This document shows, piece by piece, positions 35,382-49,800 of a stretch of DNA of 64,000 bases. The notes below the pieces were generated by a model. That model saw only the letters and a list, made by a program, of their open reading frames with translations, made no database searches and had not been told where the DNA came from. Position numbers and translations under genes: made by a program. Origin of the DNA: Alkaliphilus transvaalensis ATCC 700919 (GTDB lineage Bacteria > Bacillota > Clostridia > Peptostreptococcales > Natronincolaceae); the NCBI RefSeq assembly GCF_000621485.1, contig NZ_JHYF01000001.1:124001-188000 (forward strand), in the 5' to 3' direction. Position 1 is the first letter of the stretch. Every line of letters begins with the position of its first letter.

Positions 35382-36428
35382 ATGGGGGAAGAAAGAAAAA
35401 TTAAGTGTGTTGTTTGGGATTTAGATAATACAATTTGGGACGGAACCCTAATTGAAGATTCTCGCATAAAATTAAAAGATAATATTAGAAATATCATAAA
35501 AGAATTAGATCATCGAGGTATATTACAATCAATAGCTAGTAAAAATGACCATAGCATGGCTATGGAAAAATTAAATGAATTAGGGTTAGTAGAGTATTTT
35601 TTGTATCCACAAATTAACTGGAATGCTAAATCCTCATCTATATCACAAATAAAATCTGAGATCAATATAGGAATGGACACTATTGCTTTTGTTGATGATC
35701 AGGCATTTGAAAGAGAAGAAGTAAATAGTGAATTGCCAGAAGTTTTATGTATCGATGCATCTTTAATTGACAGGATTTTAGATATGCCAGAAATGAACCC
35801 CAAATTTATTACAAAGGACTCAAAACAGCGAAGGTTACTCTATATGAGTGATATAAAAAGAAATAAATTAGAAGAAACCTATGTAGGACCAAAGGAAGAC
35901 TTTCTAAAGTCTTTAAATATGAAATTGATTATTTCGCCAGTAATGGATGACGATTTAAAAAGAGCTGAAGAATTAACGGTAAGAACTAATCAATTAAATG
36001 CAACTGGATATACCTATTCCTATGAAGAATTAGATGCCTTACGATTTTCTGATGATCATATACTGTTAATGGCTGAACTTGAGGATAAATATGGTACTTA
36101 TGGCAAAATTGGCTTGGCACTTTTAGAGTGTAAGGAAGATGTTTGGATTATTAAGCTATTGTTAATGTCTTGTCGTGTAATCTCTAGAGGGGTAGGTTCT
36201 ATTTTGTTAAATCATATATTAACCTTAGGAAAAAAGGCTGGTGTAAAGGTTTTAGCAGAATTTAAACCAACCGATAGAAATAGGATGATGTATATAACTT
36301 ATAAATTTGCCGGATTTGAAGAGGTAGAAGAAAAGGAAGATTTAGTCATGTTAGAATATAAGTTGGAGGAAGTACCTAATATGCCAGACTATGTTGATTT
36401 AAATATAATAGAAGGGTCTACCTGCTAA
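35382..36428 (+). CDS. FkbH-like glyceryl-transferring HAD protein
   Basis: Protein of 348 residues. ATG 35382 follows GGGGAGG; the earlier frame start at 35361 does not. The HAD IIIC domain begins with VVWDLDNTIWDGTL (D13, D15) and includes SKNDHS and FVDDQAFEREEV. A GNAT-like second part holds RTNQLNATGYTYS and LMSCRVISRGVGS. FkbH proteins take 1,3-bisphosphoglycerate and transfer a glyceryl unit to an ACP. With the three genes upstream this completes a hydroxymalonyl-ACP set. No O-methyltransferase is present in the operon. Confidence 0.9.
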   Translation: MGEERKIKCVVWDLDNTIWDGTLIEDSRIKLKDNIRNIIKELDHRGILQSIASKNDHSMAMEKLNELGLVEYFLYPQINWNAKSSSISQIKSEINIGMDTIAFVDDQAFEREEVNSELPEVLCIDASLIDRILDMPEMNPKFITKDSKQRRLLYMSDIKRNKLEETYVGPKEDFLKSLNMKLIISPVMDDDLKRAEELTVRTNQLNATGYTYSYEELDALRFSDDHILLMAELEDKYGTYGKIGLALLECKEDVWIIKLLLMSCRVISRGVGSILLNHILTLGKKAGVKVLAEFKPTDRNRMMYITYKFAGFEEVEEKEDLVMLEYKLEEVPNMPDYVDLNIIEGSTC

Positions 36429-36489
36429 CTTTGATAGAAGAGGATTTCGATTCTAATAGCAAACTATTAATGACATGTGGAGGGATATC

Positions 36490-37773
36490 ATGAGTGGAGA
36501 GTTAAGGACGAAAGAACAAAGTTTATTTAGTAACAAAAATTATATGTTATTGTTTTTAGGGCATATTGTATCTAACTTAGGTAATGGGATACATCAAGTG
36601 GCGGTTGCTTGGTTTATTATGAGCTCTGTTACAGAGGAACGCTCTGGGATGTACATGGCTATATTCGGCACGTGTGTGTTAATCCCCTATATTGTTTTTG
36701 GGCCCTTTTCAGGAGTTTTGGTAGATCGAATCAACCGTAAGAAAATTATTTATGGAAGCGACTTTATGCAGGGGATTTTAATGCTACTATTAGCCCTATT
36801 AGTCTATCGTGATTTCTATCCGTTGCAATCTCTATTTGTTATTACATCATTATGTGCTTTTTTTGGTACGTTTTTTAATCCTGCTGTAGATTCCTCTGTA
36901 CCTAATGTCGTTAATGAAGCACACCTAGGGCAGGCTAATGCATTAAATGAACTTAGTCGCCAACTTTCTTGGACAATAGGAGGAGCAATAGCAGGAATCT
37001 TATACTATCGACTTGGAATTGTGGGGGTTTTTATGGTTAATGGACTCTCTTTTATAGGATCAGGTATTTCAGAAATGTTCATACAACTGCCCTCTAGAAC
37101 CCCAAAAAGCACAGAGGATAAATTTAGTCTTTGGGAGGACTTTAAAGTTGGAATAGCATTTGTAAAAAGCCAGAAAGTGATTCTAAAAATAATGATTTTT
37201 GCCCTAACCCTTAACTTTATCATTCAACCAATATTACAGATCATATTTCCCAAAACGGTTAAGTTTACTTTAGAAATGACGGCTAAAGAATTTGGTTATC
37301 TTCAGTCTTTATTTCCAGTTGGTGCAGTAGTTGGTATGCTTTTAATTTCTCTATCTACCAAAGTTCAAAATAGTTATAGAATTGTACAAGTAGCTCTAAT
37401 TGCCCAAGCTTCTATACTGATTGCTTTTGGTATACCTATTATTCCATCAATATTAAGGGAAGTAGGTGTGATGCCAGTATTTATTTTATTTTGTATTATG
37501 GCAGTCCTTTTAATGATGTTTAACTCATTAATTACCATACCTTTTTTTACAGCATTACAAAGAAGGGTTCCTGATGAGTATAGAGGTAGGTTTTTTGCCT
37601 TGCTTAATACAACTTCGGCAGCAATAGTACCTGTTGGTTTAGCTTTTTTTGGAGTGCTATCAGATATAATTATTCCTGCAAAAATATTTATAGTTACTGG
37701 AATAATTGCAATGCTATTTGCCCTTTGGATGATTTTTACTCCAGACTTAAAAACATTTTGGAGCCGTAAATGA
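36490..37773 (+). CDS. major facilitator superfamily exporter
   Basis: Membrane protein of 427 residues with about twelve hydrophobic segments. GPFSGVLVDRINRKK is the loop motif between helices 2 and 3, and FFTALQRRVPDEYRGRFFALLNT lies in the C-terminal half, typical of the EntS/MFS_3 type. GGAGGG precedes ATG 36490. It is embedded in the operon, so it probably exports the lipopeptide or confers self-protection. Substrate is inferred from context only. Confidence 0.88.
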   Translation: MSGELRTKEQSLFSNKNYMLLFLGHIVSNLGNGIHQVAVAWFIMSSVTEERSGMYMAIFGTCVLIPYIVFGPFSGVLVDRINRKKIIYGSDFMQGILMLLLALLVYRDFYPLQSLFVITSLCAFFGTFFNPAVDSSVPNVVNEAHLGQANALNELSRQLSWTIGGAIAGILYYRLGIVGVFMVNGLSFIGSGISEMFIQLPSRTPKSTEDKFSLWEDFKVGIAFVKSQKVILKIMIFALTLNFIIQPILQIIFPKTVKFTLEMTAKEFGYLQSLFPVGAVVGMLLISLSTKVQNSYRIVQVALIAQASILIAFGIPIIPSILREVGVMPVFILFCIMAVLLMMFNSLITIPFFTALQRRVPDEYRGRFFALLNTTSAAIVPVGLAFFGVLSDIIIPAKIFIVTGIIAMLFALWMIFTPDLKTFWSRK

Positions 37774-37830
37774 AGAAGATAAAGAGATCAACTTAAAGAA
37801 GAAAATTGAAAGAATGGGAGGAGTTCATAA

Positions 37831-40800
37831 ATGACAAGTATAAAAAGAAAAGAAGTAATACTTGATGACTTAGTGAGTATCTTATCACAAGTGACTAAAT
37901 TGAAAAAGTCAGATATAAACATCTATGACCACCTTATAGAACTAGGTGTAGATTCCATCATCTTCACACAAGTAAAAAGTTTAATTAACTCGAAATATAA
38001 CATAGAAATACCTATAACGATGTTTTTAGATACGCTAAATAATCTAAATGCAATTTCGGAATATATTAATGTAAATACCCCCGAAGAGATACCTGTCGAA
38101 GCAATAAAAGATACAGAATTTGTAGAAATTTTAAAAGCTACAGAAGACCGTAATGACGAAAAAATTGACAACTTAAATGAGAACTTATTAGACAAACATA
38201 AGTCGTTGGATGACATAATAGAGGAAGAAGACTATGGCGAGTTTTCTATGAAGGAAGTTGCAGCAAGTATAGAACAGAAACAACACCTTCCCATTGAAGA
38301 AAATCAGCAAAATTGGAGTTGGCTAGAAAATATTTTTTCTAAGCAAATCAACCTACTATCTAAGCAGGTAGAAACGATTAATAATTTAAATATCAAACCA
38401 TTAGCAGAAGATGCAACAGTACCAACTGATAATGTTATAGCATTTAACAGAGACAAAGATATAAAAGTAGGAAAAAATAAACAAATGGCATCAAGAAAAT
38501 CTCAGGTTAAACAAGATGTTTTCCTACCCTATACACCTTTACAAATAGTAGAAAACCCAAATGCCGACCGCCAAAAACAGGAATATCTCCAAAAACTAAT
38601 TCACAGCTATACAACACGCACAGGAAAATCGAAAAAGACAACACAGTTCTATCGATCGGTCTATGCCAGTAATAGAAATGTTGCTGGTTTTAGACCCTCA
38701 CTAAAGGAACTTGTCTATCAAATTATAGCTGAAGAAGGTAATGGCTCAAAAATGATTGATGTAGATGGTAATCAATATATTGATTTAACAATGGGCTTTG
38801 GAGTAAATTTGTTTGGTCATAACCCTTCTTTTGTTGAAGCAGCATTATTAGATGAGATTAATCATGGGATGCCCCTTGGCCCTATGGGTAGATTAGCAGG
38901 AGATGTTGCAAAATCAATTCATGAAATGACAGGTGTTGAAAGAGTGGCTTACTATAACACCGGTACTGAAGCAAATATGGTTGCTTTAAGAATAGCAAGG
39001 GCAGCAACTGGCAAGAAAAAAATAGTTTTATTTGCAGGATCCTATCATGGAACATTTGATGGTGTGTTGGGGGCACAGGCCTATGACTCGAAAGACTACG
39101 GTGCCAGACCTCTAGCTCCTGGTATTCTACCTAATATGGTAGAAGATTTAATGATTTTAAATTATAATGATTCGGAATCTTTTGAAATTATTAGAAAGTA
39201 CTCCAATGAAATTGCTGGGGTACTAGTTGAACCGATTCAGAGTAGAAGACCCGATATTCAACCAAAGGCCTTTTTAACAGAATTAAGGAAGCTAACAGAA
39301 GAATTATCGATTGCATTAATATTTGATGAAATTATTACAGGTTTCCGTATAGAGGCAGGAGGTATTCAAAAACATTATAATATTCAGGCGGATATAGTTA
39401 CTTATGGTAAGGTAATAGGGGGAGGACTACCTATAGGAATTGTAGCTGGGAAGAGGAAGTTTCTAGACTGTATAGATGGTGGACTATGGTCATTTGGAGA
39501 TGATTCAATACCACCTCATGATGATAAGAGAACCTTTGTTGCAGGAACCTTTTGTCATCATCCTTTAGCGATGGCAGCAGCAAAAGCAACATTAAACCAG
39601 ATTAAAGAAACTGGTGAAAGTCTATATCAAGATCTTAATAATAAAACGAAGTACTTGGTAGATAAACTTAATAATTATTTTGATGAAGGCCAGATCCCTA
39701 TTAATGTTATCTATTTTGGGTCATTATTCCGGTTTGTTTTAAAGGGAGATTTCGAGATATTCTACTATGGTTTATTAGATAAGGGAATATATATTTGGGA
39801 AGGTCGTAATTGTTTTCTTTCTACAGCCCATACCGATGAAGATATTGAAAATATAATTAAAGCTGTATACAAAACAATAGAAGAGATGAAGGCAGCAGGT
39901 TTTTTCCCAAACCATCCACCAAGTTCGCCAATAAAAAAGGAGGAAGAAAGAAAAGAGATTCCTTTAACAAATGAACAGAAGAATATATTGCTTCAATGTG
40001 GAGCAAGATGCAATTCATCTGCCTTTAATGAAGCAATCATTTTCGAGATTAATGGTAGCTTGAACGTTGAGGCATTGCAAAAGGCTGTAACTGTAATTGT
40101 TAACCGCTATGAAATCTTAAGAAGTGTAATTAATCAAGAGAAGGGTGTACAAGAAATATCAAATGAATCTGAAGTTAAAATCAATCGATTAGACTTTAAA
40201 GAATTCTCAGTAGAAGATACTTCTATGACAGAGCTGTTAGAGAAGGAATGTACAAAAGATTTTGACTTAAGGAGTGGGCCCCCCATTAATATATCATTAA
40301 TTTGTGTGAAAGATAGATATATTTTAATCATATCAATGCACCATATTATAGGTGATGGCTGGTCTTTAGCTTTATTCTGTAAAGAACTTCAAGAAATTTA
40401 TGAAGGAGAAGTACTAAATAAGGCAGTAGACTTGAAAGAACCAGTACAATTTAGAGAATACCTTCAATGGAGAGATGAACTACTAAATAGCAATGTAGCA
40501 AAAGAAGCAAAATTATTTTGGAAAAACAAACTTGAGAATGTCTCTAAGTTTGTAAACTTACCCCAAGAAAAGTTTGAAACAAGGGATATGAAAAATGAAG
40601 GGGATAGATATAACTGGACGATAGATGGAGATTTATTAAAGGGACTAAGAAAATTATCGGCTTCATATAAAAATAGTCTACTTACAACAATGCTAACGGC
40701 CTTCAAAATATTATTAAATAAATTAACAGGACAAAGTGAGCTAACGATAGGTCTTCCGATAGCGGGTCAAAATATAATGAATGCTGAAAACTTAATGGGA

Positions 40801-43800
40801 AACTGTGTAAGTATAGCACCGCTTAACACAATAATTAACGATGAGTGTAGTTTTGGGGAGATGTTAAACAATATAAAAGCCGAACTTTTAAAATTTGAAG
40901 AAATTAAGTATATAACCCCTGACATGATAGAAGATTTCGCAGATGAAATTTCCAGCATAAATTTAAATGTGGTATTTAATATGGATCGTACCATTTTTGA
41001 TTATGATTTTTATGGAACCACAACAGAAATGATTTTACCCACAATAAATCAGGTAAAGTATGACTTAATGCTTAATGTAATTGATGTAACTAATCAATTA
41101 AAATTACATTTTGATTATAATAGTAATATCATTAGCAAAGAAACCATAGAAAGATGGGCGGGCTATTACTTAAATATTTTGAAAAAACTCATAGAAAATA
41201 GTAATAGGGCAGTCGTAGAAATAGAAATGATTACTAATCTTGAGAGACAAGAAATTTACAACAAGTATAGTAATATTAGTACAGATACCCTTAAGAAAAA
41301 ACTGGATGTAGATTTAGGGCTCTTTGATTTAGAAGATGTAAGGGAAGGTAAATGCTATGTTTTAGACGACAATATGAAACTCCAACCCCTAGGAATAGAA
41401 GGTAACTTGCATATTGGAAGAAGCGATGTAGAGTTCTATTTTACAGGAGAGAGGGCAAAATTTGATGGACAAGGAGAACTAATTGTATTAGGCCCCCATC
41501 ATAAGCAGGTATTTATAGATGAGCGGAAAGTAAATCTAAATGTAGTTGAAAATACCCTTAAGTTGATGGATGGGATTGTAGATGTCTACTGTACTCTTGA
41601 TGAAAATACTGGCAAAATGAAAGCCTATATTATTGCAATAGAAACTTTAGCAAGAGTTAATGAGCTAGTAGACTTCCTAAGGGGATATTTACCAGAGTAT
41701 ATGATTCCAAAGGAGTTTATTCAAATTAGGGAATTTTCCAGTGATGGAATGGACTTAAACTCAATAGATAATGTTGCCGAGTTAGATGGCGAGATTCTTT
41801 TTTATAAAGAAGAAAAATATGATGGTGTAGAGAACCAACTAATTAGATTGTGGAAGGATATACTAACCGTTGACTTCATAGGCGTAAATGACGACTTTTT
41901 CCTTTTGGGGGGAAATTCATTAAAAGCAACAAGACTACTGGCGAAGGTGCAATTAGATTTTAATGTTAAACTTCCCTTAAATGTAATTTTTAAAGAACCA
42001 ACAATAAAATATATGGCAAATGTAATTAGGAGCAATAGCAAAATTGAAGTTCCAGTTAAGTTAGAGGTTGTTGAGGCTAGTGATTACTATGAAGTTTCTT
42101 CAGCTCAAAAAAGAATGTACGCCCTCCATAAATTAGGAAATAATAGCTTGAATTATAATGTACCTATTGGGATGATTGTAGAGGGAAACTTTGAGAAAGC
42201 TAAACTTCAAAGTACAATTAATCAGTTAATTAAGCGACATGAGATACTTAGAACTAGCTTTGAAGAAATAGACGGGGAAGTCCACCAACGGGTAGTAGAA
42301 CATCTTGACCTTCAAATAGAATATATTGAGAAGGATTCTAGAGATGAAAAAACTTTTATTGATGATGTGATATCCAGTTTTGTTAGACCCTTTGACTTAA
42401 ATAAACTACCTTTGTTAAGGGTAGGGCTAATCAAATTACAGGAAGAAAAGCATCTACTATTAATAGATCTTCATCATAGTATTTTTGATGGTGCAAGTGG
42501 ACATATTTTTGGAACAGAATTTGTTAGCTTGTATAGTGGAAAGAAATTAGAAAAACCTGCTATACAATATAAAGACTTTGCAGTATGGCAAAACAAATTG
42601 AAGAAAACCGACTACATGAGGCAACAAAAGCACTTTTGGATTAATCGCATATCAAAGGAAGTTCCAACCTTAAATATCCATACAGATTACAAAAGGCCTA
42701 TAAGGCAGAGTCATAAGGGTAGGATCATTAACATGCTACTTTCCGATGATTTAAGTGCAGAAATTAATAGATTAGTACAAGAAACCCAAACGACACCCTA
42801 TATGGTATTTCTAGCAGCCCTAAATCTTTTACTTGCTAAATATTCCATGGAGGAAGATATTATCATTGGAACTCCTGTAGAGGGAAGAAATCATCCCATG
42901 TTACAAGAGGTTATGGGGATGTTCGTAAATACACTAGCAATGAGGAATTATCCTGAACAAGACAAGAAGTTTTATGACTTTTTACAGGAATTAAAGGAGA
43001 ATACTTTAAGTGCCTTCGATCATTCCGATTATCAATTGGAGGACTTAATAGAAGCTTTAAAAATAAAAAAAGAGCTAGGAAGAAACCCTCTATTTGATGT
43101 AATTTTTGTTTATCAAAACAATGATCAATTTCAATTTAGTATTGATGGATTAAATTTCAAAGAATTTGAAATTAGTGTTAATAGCTCTAAAGTAGATCTA
43201 ACCTTTGAGATTAGAGAGGTAAATAATCAATTCTTAGTAAATATAGAGTATAATACAGAGATTTTTAAGGAAAGGACTATAGAAATATTAGGAGAACACT
43301 TCCTTAATATTCTAAATTCAATTACTTCTAATTCTGATGTATTGATTAAAGATATTGATATTTTATCAGAGAAAGAAAAGCAGCAATTACTAGTGGATTT
43401 TAATAACACAAAAACAGAATATCCCAAAGAAAAAACAATAAACCAACTTTTTGAAGAACAAGTGGAAAAGACTCCTAATGATATAGCAGTGGAGTACAAT
43501 GATCAGAGCTTAACCTACAAAGAGCTCAATGAAAAATCAAATCAGTTAGCTCAATTTCTAAGAAAAAAGGGTGTAAGACCTGATAATATTGTAGGGTTAA
43601 TGGTAGAGCCCTCCCTTGAAATGATGGTTGGAATTCTTGGGATTTTAAAATCTGGAGCTGCTTATCTTCCAATAAATCTAGAGTACCCATCAGATAGAAT
43701 TTCTTATATGCTAACCGACTGTCAGGTGGAAATTTTATTAATACAAGAAAATTTAAATGTAGAGATAGACTTTAAGGGTGAAGTAGTTAATTTAAAAGAC

Positions 43801-46800
43801 ACAAAACTAGTAGAAGAAGAGACCTCTAACCTGGAGACAATAAACAAACCTGACAATTTAGCCTATGTCATTTATACATCCGGCAGTACAGGAAAACCAA
43901 AGGGTAATTTAACAATGCATTTTAACGTGGTTAGATTATTAAAAAATAGCAACTACATTGAGGTAACATCAGATGATGTCCTACTACAATTATCAAGTTA
44001 TGCCTTTGATGGGTCAGTTTTTGATATTTACGCTGCTCTTACTAATGGTGCTAAACTAATATTAATTAATAAAGAAACTGCTGTTGAAGTAAATAAGTTA
44101 GCTAAGGTAATTAAGGATAAAAATGTTACCGTCTTTTTTATAACAACTGCCCTTTTTAATGTATTGGTTGATTTAGAATTATCATGTTTACAAGGGGTAA
44201 GAAAGGTATTGTTTGGCGGAGAACGTGTGTCGGTTCAACATGTTAAAAAGGCTTTGGAATATGTTGGGAAAGATAAACTTGTTCATGTTTATGGACCTAC
44301 AGAAAGCACAGTTTATGCCACCTACTACAACATTAATGGTATAGAAGAAAGTGCCATAACAATTCCAATTGGTAAGCCCTTATCAAACACAGAACTCTAC
44401 GTATTAGACGGAAATAATAAATTACAACCTTTAGGGGTAGCGGGGGAACTATGCATTAGTGGAGATGGACTAGCTAGAGGCTATTTGAATAACCCTCAGT
44501 TAACAGAAGAAAAGTTTGTAGATAATCCCTTTGTAGAAGGGGAAAAGATGTATAAAACCGGTGATGTGGTTCGATGGTTACCAGACGGTAATATCGAGTT
44601 TTTGGATCGGTTAGATCATCAGGTTAAAATACGTGGGTTTAGAATAGAATTAGGTGAGATAGAAAACCAACTTCTTAGTCATGAGTCGATTAATGAAGCG
44701 GTTGTAGTTGCAAGGGAAAAGGAAGAAGGCGGTAAGTATCTTTGTGGTTACTTTGTAGCAATGGATGAAACCCTTAGTATTCAAGCCTTAAGAAAGTTTC
44801 TTGCGAAAGAACTACCTGAATATATGATTCCATCATATCTGATCCCGATGGATAAGTTCCCCTTAAATCAAAATGGGAAAATAGATAAAAAGGCTTTACC
44901 ATTACCAGACGGAAATATATTGACGGGCTTAGAATATGAAGAGGCAAGAAATAAAATTGAAGAAGTTATTGTAGAAACATGGAAAGAGGTTTTAGGGGTA
45001 TCAAGGGTTAGTATTAATGATAACTTTTTTACCCTAGGTGGAGATTCAATAAAGGCGATACAAGTATCTGCCAGACTAAAGGGGCATAATTTAGAACTGG
45101 AGACTAAGCATCTATTACTAAACCCATCAATAAAGGAATTAAGTCAACATGTAAAAACAGCTCTTCGAAGAATTGATCAGAGTCCTGTAATAGGAAAAGT
45201 AGAACTTACCCCTATTCAAAAATGGTTTTTCGACAGTAACTTTAGCGATGAACATCACTGGAATTTATCAATGATGTTATACCGGAAAGACAATTTTGAT
45301 GAGGGCTTAGTTAGGGAAGTGTTTAATAAGATTGGAGAACATCATGACCTTCTTCGGGCTGTATATTACAAAGGAGCTGAGGAGGTAGTTCAAGAAATAA
45401 GGGATTGCGGTGTAGAAACTTTTGAGTTAATGATATATGACTTTACTGAAGAAAACCAATATGAGGAGAGAATAAAGGAAGAAGTAGAGAAGATTCAATC
45501 GACTATAGACTTAGTCAATGGACCTATAGTTAAGCTTGGGTTGTTTAGAACCCTAGAGGGGGATCATTTACTAATCGCAGTACATCACTTAGTGATAGAT
45601 GGGGTCTCTTGGCGAATCCTGTTAGAAGACTTTAAAACAGGCTATAGCCAGTTGTTAGAGGGAAACAGCATATCTTTACCTGATAAAACTGATTCTTTTA
45701 AAGCTTGGTCTAAGGAGTTAAGAAAATATGTAAATGATGAAACCCTTTTAAAAGAATTAAATTATTGGCAGGAGATAGAAGATACCTCAATTTCACCTCT
45801 ACCTAAAGACCATGTTGCCATCAGTAACAGAGTAAAGGATGGAGAGAATCAGTCGATTATATTAAACCCAAATGATACAGAGAAGCTATTGAAGTATGTA
45901 AATAAATCCTATAATACAGAAATTAATGATATATTGTTAGCGACATTAGGGTTATCCTTTAAGGAATGGACTGGAGAAAATAAGATATTAATTAGTTTAG
46001 AAGGTCATGGACGTGAAGAAATAAATCAAATTGATGTATCTAGAACAATAGGGTGGTTTACATCAGTATATCCAGTGATTTTAGATGTTACCCAATCGGA
46101 TAATCTGTCATTTATCATTAGGAATACCAAAGAAACCTTAAGAAGAGTGCCCCAAAAAGGAATTGGTTACGGGATATTAAAGCATTTGACATCAAAAATT
46201 AATGGAAATATAGGGCTAAAGAAAAAACCTGAAGTTTGCTTTAATTATTTAGGGCAATTTGACAGGGAAGTGAATACAGATATTTTTCAATTCTCTAGCA
46301 TTGAGGTTGAAGGTAGTATCGCTGCAGATTTGGAAAGAAACTATAGGATAGAAATTGATGGGATGATAACCAATGGGGAACTAAGACTAAACTTTAATTA
46401 TAACAAACAAGAGTATGAAACCGAAACAATAATAGCATTAATGGAAAAGTTTAGTAAGAATCTTCTGTTGATTTTAGAACATTGTTTAGAAAAAGAAGGG
46501 ACTGAATTGACTCCCTACGATACAACTGCAAAACATCTTGATATTAATGAATTTGACCAAGCGATGGAGGTATTGGAGTTAGCAGGGTTTACTAAGGGGG
46601 AAGTAAAGGATATTTATCCACTATCACCAATGCAGGAAGGAATGTTATTTCACGCAATTGTGGGAGAGAGTACAGAAACTTATTTCGAACAGGCAGATAT
46701 ATCAATTGAAGGGAAAATGGATGAAGGGCTGTTTGAAAAAGCCTTTAATGCTCTTATAGAAAAATACGATGTTTTAAGGACTGTATTTGTCTATGATAAA

Positions 46801-49800
46801 GTGAAACAGCCACTCCAAGCAGTATTAGAAGATAGAAAGGTAAAGGTTTCATTTGTTGACTTGACAGATTTGGGTCAAGAAGAAAAGGTTAATTTCATAG
46901 GGGAATATAAAAGAGAGGATAAGAAGAGAGGTTTTGATTTAGCCAAGGATAAACTTCTTAGAATGTCCATTATTAAAACTGAGATCAATCAATATCAATT
47001 AATCTGGAGCTTCCATCATATTATTTTAGATGGTTGGTGCTTAGGTATAATCATTAAAGATCTGTTGGAAAACTACAGAATACTGAGGGAAAATAAACCT
47101 TTAATGATTGTTAAAGGAATGCCCTATAGTAATTTCATCCAATGGTTACAAAATCAAAATCGGCAAGAAGGCATTGACTACTGGAAAAAGTACCTTAAAG
47201 GTTACGAAGAACAGATAGAGATTCCCTATAAAAATAAAGAAAATAAGAGTTTAAGTGGTTATCAGCATAAGGAAATGGAATTTACCTTAGATAAAGAGTT
47301 AACTAGTAGGTTAACCAGCCTTGCTCAAGAAATGGGTTTAACAGTCAATACTTTATTTCAAACGGCGTGGGGAATATTACTTCAAAAATACAATAATACA
47401 AAGGATGTTGTATTTGGAGCTATTGTATCTGGAAGACCTTCAGAAATCAATGGAATAGAGAATATGGTAGGCCTCTTTATCAATACAATTCCTGTAAGAA
47501 TGAATTTTCCCGAAAATATTAATCTAACTGAAATAGTAGAACAGGTACAGACTTCTGCTGTTCAATCTAGTAAATATGACTATTTATCCCTTGCAGAAAT
47601 ACAGGCAGAAACAGAGCTAAAGCGGGACCTAATTAATCATGTAATTGCCTTCGAAAACTATCCGTTGGATAAAGAAATAGGACGGGTCACCACCAAAGAG
47701 GGGGAAGAATTTGTTATTAAGAAGGCCAAAATTGAAGAACAGGGTAACTACGACTTTAATATCATTGTATTGCCGGAAGCAGAATTAACAGTTGTACTGT
47801 CCTATAATTCATTGGTTTACGACGAGGCTCAGTTAGAGAAAATTGAAGGTCACCTTAAGAAAATCTTAAGATACTTTCTAGAGGCACCATCGACTAAGTT
47901 GTCAGAAATAGATATCTTAACAGATAAAGAAAAAGAAGAAATCCTTTATCAGTTCAATAACACAAAAGCCGATTATCCTGAAGGTAAAACGATTAATGAA
48001 CTATTTGAAGAAGTAGTTGAAAAGAATCCTGGTCATGTAGCAGTGGTATATGAAGATAGGAAACTTACTTATAGGGAGCTGAATGAAAAAGCTAATCAAT
48101 TGGCAAGGCTTTTACGAAAAGAAGGTGTAGAGCTAAATTCGATAGTAGGTATTATGGCAGAACGTTCTTTAGAAATGATTATCGGAAAATTAGCTGTACT
48201 AAAAGCTGGTGGAGTTTATCTGCCTATTGATTCAGAATATCCCCAAAAACGAATTGAGTATATGATGGAGGACAGTGGATTAGAGGTGCTTTTAACACAG
48301 TCTCATCTGATGGAGGGTATAGGATATCGAGGTAAGACAATAGCTTTAGATGATCCTCAAATATATCAGGGAAGTGGCAACAACTTAGAAACAATTAATA
48401 AAGCTAATGACTTGGCTTATATCATCTATACTTCAGGATCGACTGGAAATCCAAAGGGTGTTATGGTTGAACATGCTGGGGTAGCCAATTTAACGACCCT
48501 ATGGAAACAGCAATTTTTAATTACTGAAGAAGATAGAATACTTCAATTTGCCAGCAGTTCTTTTGATGCTTCTGTATGGGATATTTTTATGACCCTTTTA
48601 CTGGGGGCACAGTTATATTTAATCCCTTCTGATGTAATTAAAGACAGTAGTAGGTTTGAAGAGTACTTAATTAAAAACAAAATAACAACTGCAACATTGC
48701 CTCCTACCTATTTATCAAGTCTTATACCTGAAAACCTTACTTCCCTAAAGCGGGTGATTTCGGCTGGTTCTGCTCTTAATAAAGAGATTATGGATCAATG
48801 GAGAAGAGACATGGTAATTATTAATGCATACGGACCAACAGAAGGGACAATTTGTTCAACTATGATCTTTGGTGATGAAATAGGAAATAGATCTACAGTG
48901 CCCATTGGTAAACCCTTACCTAATATTAAGGCATATATAGTTAGTGCAGACGAGAAGCTGCAGCCAGTAGGGGTTGCTGGTGAGTTATGGATTTCTGGAG
49001 TAGGGCTAGCTAGAGGTTACCTTAATAAACAGGAGTTGACGGCAGAAAAGTTTGGAAACAACCCCTATGTATCTAACGAGCGGGTCTATAGAACTGGAGA
49101 TTTAGCTAAATGGTTACCTGATGGTAATATTGAGTTTTTAGGAAGAATAGATCATCAAGTTAAGATTAGGGGGTATCGTATAGAAATTGGAGAAGTTGAG
49201 AATTGTTTACTTGGTTATGAGGGGATAAAGGAAGTCGTTGTAATTGCCCGAGAAAATCAAGATAAAAGTAAGTATTTATGCGGATTTATAATTGCAACTA
49301 ACAAAATAGACATTGTTGAATTAAGAAAATATCTATTAGAACAATTACCAGAGTTTATGATTCCAGCTCACTTCATACAGATGGAGCAGTTTCCTCTAAC
49401 ATCAAATGGGAAGATAGATTTAAAATCTCTTCCAGAAGTAGGGGGGATGCAGTTATCTAGTGGGGAATTTGAAGAACCTAGAAATGAGAAGGAAAGAGTT
49501 TTGATGGAGGTATGGAAGGAAATATTGGGAATAGAAGGATTCGGTATTAATGACAATTTCTTTACCCTGGGAGGGGATTCAATAAAGGCAATCCAAGTTT
49601 CGGCTAGACTACAGAGATACAAATTAAAGTTAGAAACAAAACATCTACTATTAAATCCTGTAATAAAAGAAGTGAGTAAATTTATTGTAGAGGGCTATAA
49701 AGAAGTAAACCAAGGCCCTGTAGTAGGGGAAGTAAAACTTACTCCAATACAAAAGTGGTATTTTGATAGAAACTTTACAGAGGGCCACCATTGGAACCTA

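Noticed and set aside
33002-36428. Full methoxymalonyl-ACP pathway
   Set aside because: No FkbG-type O-methyltransferase occurs in the operon, so the hydroxymalonyl version is favoured. The trmR methyltransferase at 18.9 kb is a tRNA enzyme and far away.
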